Both the position numbers and the translations under genes were made by a program. 15,664 nucleotides of DNA from Entrophospora sp. SA101 (taxonomy: Eukaryota > Glomeromycota > Glomeromycetes > Entrophosporales > Entrophosporaceae). Under the pieces are notes generated by a model, which did not search any database, was not told the origin of the DNA, and was given only the letters and a program-made list of their open reading frames with translations. Where the stretch lies: contig CAUDNR010000609.1 in the NCBI GenBank assembly GCA_958430865.1, positions 9,188-24,851 on the forward strand, in the 5' to 3' direction. Each line of letters starts with the position of its first letter. Positions within the stretch are counted from its first letter, which is position 1. Positions 1-9,380 of this stretch are shown here, one piece after another.

Positions 1-52
1 AAATAAAAAATCTGATTGGATATTTTATGTAGATCAGTTTTGATATAAAATT

Positions 53-117
53 CGATAAGTCGGTTCTCTCGATAAGTTGGTCATATGAGCTCACCCCAGC
101 GTGACCGACTTATCGAG
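53..117. repeat. Inverted repeat with an extra direct copy of one arm
   Basis: The 16-base arms at 68-83 and 102-117 are reverse complements with one mismatch (ctcgataagtyggtca), separated by 18 bases. The core cgataagtcggt also appears at 53-64 as a direct copy of the left arm. This could be a hairpin or a transposon terminus with stacked binding sites for a transposase. No gene is attached to it inside the window, so its identity is unknown. Confidence 0.7.
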
Positions 118-332
118 TTTACATGTGTACAAACATACACTTCATGTGCATACTTTAACATTAAAGGTTGGTCGTAATGTAAAATTAATTTTATACATGG
201 AGAGGATATATATTTTAAATAAATAAATTCAACAATCTTTTGACAAAAAAATTTTTTATATTAGTAGTATATATATAGTTCACCCTCCATACAACCAACC
301 CTCCATCTCTATATGTAATTTGTTTGTTATGG

Positions 333-424
333 ATAGAGAGTGTTTACTAAGATGTTCGTCATAGAGAGTGTTTACTAAGATGTTCGTCATAGAGAGTTTT
401 ACTAAGATATTTGTCATAGAGAGA
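333..424. repeat. 28-bp tandem repeat, 3.3 copies
   Basis: The unit begins atagagag and ends gttcgtc. Copies lie at 333-360 and 361-388 (identical), then 389-415 (27 bp, diverged), then a 9-base partial copy at 416-424. It is a short minisatellite with no coding content. Confidence 0.9.
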
Positions 425-1058
425 AATTATGAAAAAATGAATCGGAGACAGAAGTAAAGTTTATGAACTCTACCAACTCCAAGGCGCAATACTAGGTTGT
501 TCAAACAAGTCACACATCAAGGTACCTTGTTAAATCAATAAGTTATTCTATATACTTAGTTAAAAGTGATTTTTAAAAATCTTTATGCCTTTTCATGGAG
601 AAATGTAAAAAAAAAATTTTTATTTTATACTATTTAATGTTAATAAAGAAAACCAAGTTCTTACAAGATTAAGAACAAGAAGTTTTATAATATTTAAAAT
701 TGTATGTATATATATTTTAAACTTGCAAGTAATATGTGTAACATTCAAAATACAAAAGAAAATTTATTTTTTATAACCGATCCTTTTTTAAAAAAGCTAT
801 AGAAGAGTTTCTTTACTAAAAGTTATATTAAAAGGAAGCTGAAGATTTGTTCTTACAAGGAAAAAAATTTTAACATGTGGTGATATATAAAATTTTATTT
901 TACAATATGTACGTGTTTTGCGTTTTATTTATTTCTACTAATAAATACTAGTAATTTCATAGTGCGTGACAGTTTTGGATTCACAAAATCTATATGTGTA
1001 ACATCGAGTTGTCCCCCCATTTATTTACTTACCCCTAGGTATTATTAGTCGAACGATG

Positions 1059-1369
1059 TGTCACATTAAACGATTGGGAAGTGTATTTTCCGAAATTTTT
1101 TTGGTGATCAATGTCGAAATTCTATTAATAAAATTAGCCACAAACCTTAATTTTAACCCTTTTTTGCTCAGCAATCTTCACCAAATTTGAGACACAGATT
1201 TTTTAAGACTTATTCCTTCTTTTTTTAAAAAAATAGGAGAGATTATTAATAAAATAGTAAAAAATCTTGGTGTTAAAGTTTGTCGACCAAATTACCGCAT
1301 TTGGGAATTAATTATCTATTTTTGGTCAGCATGGTGGAAGTTCAATTTAATTGGTCGTGTAATGTGACA
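1059..1369. repeat. Possible terminal inverted repeats of a small element
   Basis: tgtcacattaaacga at 1059-1073 is the reverse complement of 1355-1369 with one mismatch, giving a roughly 311-bp interval. A sequence similar to the right arm (ttggtcgtaatgt) also occurs near 169. I see no clear target-site duplication and no coding sequence inside. This may be a decayed MITE, or a chance pairing in AT-rich DNA. Confidence 0.35.
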
Positions 1370-1651
1370 AAATTGAATATACAAAAATGGAAACTTTTAT
1401 ATAAAGTTCGGCCGATCCCTAAATAAATAATAAATTTTCGCATGTTTCGGATTTTTCGAATTTATTTTTAGACACAACCTTTAACTGTTAACTGTTGTTG
1501 GCTTCGATATAGGTATAAAAAAGAAGGAATTCTGTAAAAATTTATGTAAAATTAAAAAAAATAAAAAAAATATAATCAAATTTCTTTTTATTCTTAATAT
1601 TAAAAACTCTTTTTCCTGGCTAGTTAAATAAAATCAAAACCATTATTATTA

Positions 1652-1703
1652 TACTTACTATTCACTATTATTCATTATACTTACTATTCACTATTATTCA
1701 TTA
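1652..1703. repeat. 26-bp perfect tandem duplication
   Basis: Two identical 26-base units (1652-1677 and 1678-1703) lie about 55 bp upstream of the ATG at 1758. They consist of tta/cta/ttc triplets and may sit in the 5' leader of that gene. They look like replication slippage; I see no regulatory motif. Confidence 0.85.
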
Positions 1704-1757
1704 TACTACTACTTATATTATTTGCTATTTTAACTAAACTTTGATTATTTAATAAAA

Positions 1758-4454
1758 ATGATGCGTAAAAATAAATATACTGGTCCTTGTGCAGTTGAAA
1801 ATTGTAAAGAAAATGAAAAAAGTCCCGAGTATGTTACTTTTAGAAGTATAACTGATAAAGCATTCGATAAGTTAATGAAGCATCCAGATTATTTAAGTAT
1901 AAATTACTTAAAAAAAAATCAACAACTTTGTTTTACACATTATATGAAATATGTAGAACATAAATATAAAGAAGTGAATAAAAATGAATTATCTGGTGAA
2001 TATTCTTTGGATGACATTAAAAATTAATATTACAGAAAATGGAATTCTTTTATCTGAAGAAGATTTTAGCTTACTGGTTCAAAAAATTGAAAATTTGGAA
2101 GCAAAGGTTGAAAAAAATAAAGAAATTGAAAATATATTTAACATAAATAATATTTTTTTAACAGTTCAGAACAACTTGGAAAAAAGCATTAAAATGATTA
2201 TTTTTATTAATTGATTAATTATTTATTAACTGATTAATTATTTATTAATTGATTTTTTTATTATAGGCTCCTTAACTTTTGCAGATAAAATTGAATGATT
2301 GACCAATATACTTTTCCAACAACAACGTAAATCAAATGAAGATATTGAATTAGATCCTATAAATTTTTGTAAATTAATTGAAGATAAAGAACCAAAGTTG
2401 AAAGGATTTTTAATGAACTAACAAAAATAATCCCTGAAGAAAGAACATATCTGAATAAAGAATCAGCCAAAAAATCTATTGTAGGTTTTTGTTATCTTTT
2501 AGCTGGAATAAGAAACAAATTTGTGAATAATTTTAAATTAGACCTTGGGCTTTATTTAGAAGAAAATGGAACCAATGCTGCTGCACTTGATACATTATCA
2601 AATGCTAACCTTTCTGCTTGTTACAAAACTATTCAGAATTATAAAAAAACCATTGCAAAAAATCATCAAAAAAAAGTTGAAACATATTTTACCAATTATC
2701 TTCCATATATGCATTGTTTTAATATTGATGATTTTCATTCCATCCATGAATGGAGAAGACCTGATTCCACAACACTATCTTCTGCAGTACATATGGCAAC
2801 ATGTGTTGCAAAAAGAATTGACAATGTTTGGGCAGTTCCTGCTAATTTTAATAATGTGCCTATTTTCAATCCAAATAATATTGACTATTCATTAATAAAC
2901 TCAAAACTTATTAATGATTATAAAGGAATCTTTGATATAAGTTATAATAATATAAAAATACAATGGGTTAAAGATAGATTATTGATAGTAGAAATTTTGA
3001 TCGTGTTGAAGTTTTAACTATTCATATATATAATGCAGATATTGAAGAAAAAAAAGAAGAAAGGTCAATGGAGTCAGTAAAGATAATAAATATAAAACAA
3101 CAGAGTCTTCACTCATTGGAAGATTATTTGTCAGCATTAAAATTGATAACAAGTATAAATAGTTTATCAGAATATATTAAAAAAATGTTATACCTGTAAT
3201 TGCTGACTACCCAGGACAACTCTTTCTTAGAAAAGCTATTACACTACATTCAAAACATTTATTAAGTAATATTGATGGGATTGAAAATGTTGTTCCAATA
3301 TTGGGTCCATTGCATGTTTCTTTGAATTCAAGGGAATGTGTTGTAAAGATACATTATGATTTCTTTAAGAAACTATTCTGTACAGTATTTGAGAAGAAAA
3401 AATTCCCCCAAAAGCCTAAACCATGGCGCATTAACCTTCTTCTCCAGTTGGCTCATGATGGATGGATGGAAATTTCAAAAGATATATTAGAAAAATTTAA
3501 TAAAACAAAAGATGTGGAATATAGAATGGTGATTGATCTATTAGATAATATTATACCAGCTACCTTGGATATATACACAATTCTTTTTCGATCTGGAGCT
3601 TTCGAACAATACCTTGAAACAATTTTTCGCATCTGGACATTTTTTTTAAGATGGGGAAGAAAAAACTACAACAAAATTCCTCTTGCTTTTTTATCTGATT
3701 ATTTTTATTGGAAGCAAAATAATCATCCATTTGCAAAATTTTTAGAAAAATCATTAGTAAATTTTAATGATTATTTTGTTGAAAACATACATAGCAAAAT
3801 AAAGCACATACAAATAAATTTTCCTCTCCTGAATCAATAGTACAAGAAACATTTATTATTGATTCTTGTAAAAAATCACCATTTGTTGACGCCTTTTCCA
3901 AAAATAAAAGATATCCATACACACCAGCACATTTGGATTATCTAACTAAAAAAACAAGCTGCTTTTTAATAGAGTATTTTTTCAATATTTATAAAAATTT
4001 AAATACCAGTAAGCCATATTATAAGGGAAAAAAATTAACAAATTATACATTAAGCACCCTAAACATAAAAGTAGATTTAAAATCATTACCTGCTGGTTAT
4101 CACACAGAATATCCACCAAAAAAGGATTTGTGTGATAATTGTGACAAAGCATTTGATCCAAACTTTCCATATACTGATGGGTATGTATTGATTTGTGGCC
4201 ATAGTTATCATTATGAATGCTACGAAGATCTTGGAAAAAGTTATATACATTGTATGGAATTTTACAAAAAAGGCATCTTTAAAAATGTTGATGCTTTTGT
4301 ATCACAATTAGAAAAATTTTCTACAATTGAGCCGGAAGATAATGATGATAATGGAAATGATGATGATAATAATGATGATGATTCAATTAATATAGACGAA
4401 GAACATGTAAATAGATTATTTTTAAACTTAAAAAATGAAATAAAAGATTGGTAA
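1758..4454 (+). pseudogene. Broken gene of a repetitive zinc-finger/RING family, probably transposon-derived
   Basis: One ancestral protein can be followed through successive frames. It starts at ATG 1758 with a C2CH motif (C11, C16, C58, H61; C-x4-C-x41-C-x2-H, within THAP-finger spacing). A coiled-coil stretch follows (about 2050-2140), then an intron-like gap ending in ttatag at 2266, then a long central region. Landmarks there are NIDDFHSIH (about 2721), ADYPGQ (about 3202), GPLHVSLNSRE (3304) and FVENIHSKIK (about 3775). The C-terminus has CDNC, then CGHSYHYEC, then HC (RING-like), and an acidic Asp/Asn-rich tail. Lesions: +1 in the A run 2019-2023; TGA 2296-2298; -1 in the T run 2407-2411; -1 near 2980; -1 in the A run 3179-3185; -1 near 3804. 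I remember similar repetitive proteins from Rhizophagus, but the transposase function is inference. Homopolymer sequencing errors could explain part of the damage. Confidence 0.75.
2213..2250 (+). repeat. 19-bp tandem duplication in an intron-like gap
   Basis: Two 19-base units (2213-2231 and 2232-2250) differ at one position. They lie between the stop that ends the coiled-coil segment and a good acceptor (ttatag, 2261-2266), so this AT-rich stretch is probably an intron. I find no convincing GT donor; the donor has probably been mutated near 2195. Confidence 0.7.
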
Positions 4455-4862
4455 AATCATATTTATTAAAAAAATTTTTTTTCCTATATAATTATTAATA
4501 CAACTATTAAAATAATTTACAATTTTAAAGGAAAATACATTTATAACAAAACCTCATGAGTATTAACGTTATTGTGATGCATTGGTAATTAACTGCCCTT
4601 CTTTCTTTATTATATGTTTAATTGCATGATTTTTTTTTAAAGGTGTAATAAAAAAAAAAGTAAAAAAGATATCTCCTGACAAGGTAAAATTACTATGTAA
4701 AATAAGTTGTATATAACAAAACCTCATGAGTATTAACCAGTGAGTAAAATTCAATGGTGACACAATCTACATGCGCACATTCCATAATCGGAAAAAAATT
4801 TTATTTTAAAATATACAGCAGTTTTTTCGTAATAAAAAAAATAAATAAAAAATGACATTTTG
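4455..4862. other. Non-coding spacer after the broken gene
   Basis: This 408-bp AT-rich spacer has no supported gene. Its main feature is a 26-bp direct repeat, listed separately. The reading frames here run through poly-A and poly-T and look accidental. Confidence 0.6.
4542..4737. repeat. 26-bp direct repeats flanking 144 bp
   Basis: The word starting tataacaaaacctcatgag occurs identically at 4542-4567 and 4712-4737, 170 bases apart. The intervening 144 bp has no obvious inverted ends. The pair could be a segmental duplication remnant, two repeats from the end of a larger element, or the result of recombination. Confidence 0.85.
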
Positions 4863-5206
4863 TAGCTTAGGTTCTTACAATTATGCTTAAAGTTTTTTGT
4901 AATATCTAGAACTTTTTTAATTTAAAAAATTAATAATAACAAAAATTTGCTGATTACAATTTGAATCATGTTTTTAATTTTTTAATTGTTAATTTTTCCA
5001 TATGTTTTGAATCATGGAATTTTTACATATTTAATATACAAAGTCATAGTTTTCATTTGGTATAATTTAATAAATTTTTATCATGTGAAACTTTGATAAT
5101 TTAGATAATACTGTAACTTTTACAAATTTAATCAAATTTTGCATTTTTAGTTCTAGATATTACAAAAAACATTAAATCATATGCACAATTGTAAGAACCT
5201 AAGCTA
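4863..5206. mobile_element. Foldback/MITE-like non-autonomous element, 344 bp
   Basis: The outer 20 bases (tagcttaggttcttacaatt, 4863-4882) are a perfect inverted repeat of 5187-5206. A second perfect 20-base block follows inward (4893-4912 against 5150-5169), and weaker pairing continues beyond it (caaaaatttg-type words against caaaattt words). The trinucleotide ttg flanks both ends (4860-4862 and 5207-5209) and may be a target-site duplication; alternatively TA is the duplicated site. No coding capacity is visible. It lies just 3' of the hAT gene, but its termini cannot be assigned to that element from one copy. Confidence 0.85.
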
Positions 5207-5300
5207 TTGAATAATGTAAATTTCATATAAAGTTAATATGTAACATTTTAATATTTTTCAAAAACTGCATACTTTCTTCCAGGTACTGTAATAATTTTCT

Positions 5301-7737
5301 TTAACATTCATGGTTGCTCCTTCTGATTTTTTTGCCTTCCCAATGCTTATATGCTTTTTCAAAATCAAAATCTTCTATTTCTGGTCCATTTAATAATATC
5401 ATTAAATGATTACTCAAAGTATCAATACTCATTTTATTTCTCATATTATTTTTTATTAAATTTTGCTGGGAGAATATTCTTTCTACTTGAGCATTAGAAA
5501 GGGGTATAATCAGTGCTATTTTAAGAATGAGTGATATAGTTGGATAATTAAAAGAAAAATCTTCATCTGTATCCAATATATGCTTCCATAATTGAATAAA
5601 ATCCATTTCTTCATTATTATTTTTATAAGTCCAGAGATAATATTTTACTAAATCCCACTCTTGCTTAAGTTTTTCTTTATCAATAATTTTACTAAATTCA
5701 ATTCTATTTATATATTTAGTTTCTCCATAAAAATCACCTAAAAATTCTATTTCCTGATTTCCATATAAAGCTAATTCTCTATCATCACTTGGAAGCTCTT
5801 TTGGATCAAGAATGCTGAAAGAGCCATATAATTCAGATTCTGGAAATCTATTTCTAATGGCATTAATAATTGCAATTGAATATTCTGGAACAAATTGTGG
5901 AATAAAATTATTATGTTCATCTAAATATTTTTTAAATATTGCGCCATAATTTGGTGGAATTTCTTCAGATCCTATAAATTCTGTTTGGATTGCTTTAAGT
6001 GTAGTATCAAGTTGTGATTTAAAATGTGATAATGATAAATGTTCCAATTGGAATATATTTATTAATTTTTTTAGAATATTTGTTAAATCAGCAAGATACT
6101 TTGTTGCTGAAATAAAAGTTTGATCCATTTGCTCATATAAAATTTCAGCATGTTTATCTCCTTCTTGAATATTCTCATTTAGAGCAGATAATACAGAGTC
6201 CATGATTTGATGCAAATTACCCACAGAATTTGAAAATGATAACCACCTAGTAGCACATATATTTAATATTACAAGTGATGGTTCTTCATTAATTTCCTAG
6301 TAATGATAAAAATTATTAATAAAAAAAATCAAATTAAAATAATTATAATGATAATTAATTACCTGCATTAACTTTAAAATTTGTTGTCGTTTGAGATTTT
6401 GAAAAATAACCATACAAATTTTTCAAAATTTTCTCATACTTTTCAAAATATATGACATCTTCTGAAGCATCTTTCCCAGCTAGATGAAATCTATGTGATA
6501 TACAATGATTTGAATACATGAATGGATTGATTCCTTTGAATCTTGCTGCAACACCACTTATGTGACCTAAAGGTTAAAACATCTATTAGCTAAAATAAAA
6601 CATTAGTCCATTGACATTAATTAAGTATTAATTTCATACCAGTCATATTTGAAGCTCCATCACTTCCAAAATGAATTATTTGATGATAGGGATTATACAT
6701 GAAGTCGAAATTAAAACCCTAAAGTCGAAATGCTTCGACTTGAGGCAACTACATAGTAAAAATCAGTTTCGACCTTATTTCGACCCTATTTCGACCAGAT
6801 CTGCAAATGGTCGAAATAGTTTCAACTTCATGTATAGATAGGATATCTCATTTGAAATGCAAAATGATATGATTTGGTTATAAATATTTTCTCCAACAGT
6901 TGAGTCTAGATTAATCAAGCCCAAATACCTCATAATTGGCATATTATTAGCAATACATTTTCCCATAATTGCTAAATATTTATCATCACCAACACTATTA
7001 GCTTCATCAATCATTACACTCCAATAAGGTGAAGAATTCAACTCATCAAAAAGTGAATTTTTTATTACAGAGGCTATACTATCTAAAAAATCAAATCCAG
7101 CTATAGAATTTTTATAACTTCCATATTTTGATTTAGATTTTGATGGTTTTTCTAATGAAGCAGGTTTTAAAGTAGAAATTTTATTGCTAATGTTGTTTTC
7201 AGTTTGTAAAGACATTAAATTACACAAATCAGGGTAAATTTTTTTTAATGAAATATTATGTTTTGAACAAAAATAAATATTTCTCATTAATGAAATAATT
7301 GACAATTTTTCTCCATTTGATTGTTCTGTATCTGAAACAAGTAATATTGATTCTGATTTTTTATGCTCATTGGTGTTTGAATGTGCTTTGATTTTATCTA
7401 ACCTAAAAAATTTTGTACCTTTTGAAAAATTTGACATTCCATTTCTATTTCTACAAAGTTTACAAAAAATTAATGTTTCTTGATTAATTTCTTCAGATTC
7501 CAACCATGTATATCTATTGAACCAATCTTTATTGATATTTTTTCTATAATGTGAACTTTCTTTTGTTTGTTGTAGTTCTCCAATTTCACCACTATTATTT
7601 AATTCATCATCTGATGATTCAATAAGTTCTATTGTTTGAATTGAAATATTAAATTCTTTTTCAGGCATTTTATTTTTTTTAGAATTGGAATTTTCTTTTT
7701 CAGACCAAGATCTTTTTGGGTTATATTGATTTGACAT
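5301..7737 (-). pseudogene. hAT-superfamily transposase gene, disrupted by a MITE and a frameshift
   Basis: This reads right to left from ATG 7737. Exon 1 (7737-6640, less the insertion) has an acidic/basic N-terminus and a C2HH finger (C92, C95, H119, H125) as in BED/TTF-like hAT proteins. It also has a WSVMIDE segment whose D244 is the likely first catalytic Asp. Across the 143-bp insertion the frame resumes as HFGSDGASNMTG, the conserved second-Asp motif. Intron 6639-6567; exon 2 (6566-6363) carries SNHCISHRFHLAG; intron 6362-6297; exon 3 (6296-5301) carries ATRWLS and the dimerisation region with IPLSNAQVERIFS, ending at TAA. A second lesion, a frameshift near 6393-6396, precedes LKLMQ. 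The undamaged protein would be about 715 residues, normal for hAT. No terminal repeats for the element were found, so a domesticated copy cannot be excluded, but the damage says it is dead. Confidence 0.85.
6694..6836. mobile_element. 143-bp MITE inserted in the hAT gene
   Basis: Terminal inverted repeats of 17 bases (6694-6710 and 6820-6836; tatacatgaagtygaaa, one mismatch) bound the element. Flanks are gatagggat (6685-6693) and gataggat (6837-6844), an 8-bp target duplication with one extra G on the left, as expected for hAT-type insertions. Removing the element with one flank copy restores the transposase frame and joins EISY to HQIIHFGSDGA. The interior has six exact gtcgaaa/tttcgac heptamers (6704, 6724, 6767, 6778, 6789, 6810) plus near copies. 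It has no coding capacity. Confidence 0.88.
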
Positions 7738-8687
7738 TTTTAAATGAATTAATTATTAAAAAATTTTAATTTTTTTGAAATTGATAAAAATTGAGGCAAA
7801 AATTACAATGATTTATAATTATTCAAATTATGCAAAGCAAAATTAAGAATGAATCAAGACAATATTAAAATTACAAAATGAAGATAGTATATATAGTTAA
7901 AGAAACATGGTTAGTTAAGTTTCAAAATATCCAATTCCAAACAATATTAAGTTATATTTTCTTGGATAATATTAAGAGTTATTTGACAAAATGTAAATAG
8001 TAATAAAATAATGTTAAGGGGAGAAATTGTTTCAAAGCTAAGGTAGGGATTTTGTTTCAGCCGTGATTTGATATTTTTAATTTTTAATTACATGGATTTT
8101 TGGATTTTTTTCTGCACAAATTTTTAGTCACACAAATGCCGTGTAACGTGATACCCGCCCGTTCCGCCCGCTCAATTTTTCTCACTGGTCATATCTTTTT
8201 CCTCCAATTTATCAATCATTTAAAATTCATCGATATGCAGGAAAACAAAAAGTCCCTGATTCGAAATGTTCAGCAATGCTCTGAAACACAGCACCAATGT
8301 TGAAGCGTTTGATTTACGGCATGATCTTTGACCGGAATTCAATAAATGACATTTTATATTTTTTCATGGATGAAGAATACATAAGCAATTCGTATGACAA
8401 TAATCACTAATGAAGAACCATAATCAATACCATCAAGTGGACACACATTCCCAAAATCCATGCAAATATATCGAAAACGAGGTTGAAGATTTTTTGTTGG
8501 CAAAGTAGGCGGAACCCAGTTATCTCTGAGTTGAAAGAAAAGTTCTTGGCCAAATCGTGTTTACCATAGAGAAACAAAAATTTGAATATAAAATTGGACT
8601 TTTTATGAGTGTTAAAGAAGTTAAAGATAATCTATCCCCTCCACTAACAAGATATTAAAATCTTTCTTTTGTTTTTTACCCAAAATG
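7738..8687. other. Gene-poor region upstream of the hAT gene
   Basis: 7738-8050 is AT-rich 5' flank of the hAT gene with no terminal inverted repeat that I can pair with the 3' side. From about 8130 to 8560 base composition is more balanced, including a C-rich block with ccgcccg twice (8155 and 8164). Short open stretches exist on both strands here, but none resembles a known protein or has splice sites joining it to a neighbour. This might be an old gene remnant or a promoter of a lost gene. Confidence 0.45.
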
Positions 8688-9212
8688 TTATTTTCTAAAC
8701 ACTTTAATTGCCTTGGTAAAATCACGGTGCAACAATGGCATCTCAAAATCATATTCTGAAGTGGAAGCATGACCAACATTTTCTAAAACAACCTTGTCTA
8801 TAATATCTTTAACTGGAATTAAAAGAAATAAACATTAGAAATTAGGAATGCATGCAGACACAATATTTCATGAATTATAATATACTTGTTTTAAATGAGT
8901 TTTTATCGTTGTGGAAGTAAAAAGTAGTAACAGAACAATTTAGTGAAAGTTAAAACAGTATACCAAATAAATCTTTTTTTTTTTTTTTACGCAATTTGTT
9001 CATTATCTTTTTCATTAAATCCGGCAAGTTTATTTTGTAAATTTATCATCTGCTCACGCCAATCCTTCTCCTCCTCCTCCGACCTCTCTTTTTCTTTCTA
9101 AGCCTTCCGTTCCTCACAACTCCTTATAATTTTTCAAGTCCCCTCCTCCATAAATTTCTTCGGCCTTTCTATGCTCTTCCTTTGCGTCCTTTAACTCTTG
9201 TTCAATTTTTTT
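8688..9212 (-). pseudogene. Decayed two-exon remnant of a coiled-coil protein gene
   Basis: From 9212 leftward the sequence encodes a charged heptad-rich stretch (KKIEQELKDAKEEHRKAEE, then GGGDLKNYKEL). It is broken by TGA at 9116-9114. It continues after a frameshift as EERKA, TAG (9100-9098), then KEKERSEEEEKDWREQM and QNKLAGFNEKDNEQIA. A GT donor lies at 8990-8989, and an acceptor (ttccag) ends at 8813. The terminal exon 8812-8688 encodes KDIIDKVVLENVGHASTSEY, DFEMPLLHRDFTKAIK, then VFRK and TAA. The splice phases do not agree as written, which is a further sign of decay. No start exon was found. I do not recognise the family, and the function is unknown. Confidence 0.55.
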
Positions 9213-9380
9213 CGATATTTGTTAAAAAAAAAAAAATTGTAAATTCTAGCTAGCCAAAAAAGCTATCAAATATCGTCTTAATTTTTTTCAGGATAAGCAC
9301 TCAATATTATTATTTAACGATTTAATAATGAAGCGTCATTGATTTGTCATGATCAACAATCAAAGGGAAAAAAAAAATAA

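Larger units (their letters stand above)
1..1757. other. Gene-free, AT-rich region with small repeats
   Basis: I find no coding exon on either strand across this 1.76 kb. The sequence is very A+T rich and broken by homopolymer runs. The structure I can see is listed separately: an inverted repeat near the left edge, a 28-bp tandem repeat, a loosely paired inverted repeat at 1059-1369 and a 26-bp duplication just upstream of the next gene. A 13-base word, atatgtgtaacat, also occurs twice (732 and 992), and gttcttacaa occurs at 658 and 849. It is probably decayed transposon DNA plus the 5' flank of the gene starting at 1758. Confidence 0.6.

Noticed and set aside
333..424. CRISPR-like array
   Set aside because: Repeats are directly adjacent without spacers and the DNA is eukaryotic; it is a minisatellite.
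2566..2895. 109-codon open frame overlapping the zinc-finger/RING gene
   Set aside because: It is a shifted frame of the region that encodes the family landmarks NIDDFHSIH and HMAT, so it is a shadow.
3560..4170. Minus-strand open frames opposite the RING-family gene
   Set aside because: They are antisense to clear coding sequence and have biased, low-complexity composition.
4569..4763. 64-codon minus-strand frame in the spacer
   Set aside because: It runs through poly-A/T and one of the 26-bp repeats; there is no protein-like pattern.
8100..8303. 67-codon open frame on the + strand
   Set aside because: It has no recognisable motif, splice context or homologue, and other frames are equally open in this less AT-rich patch.
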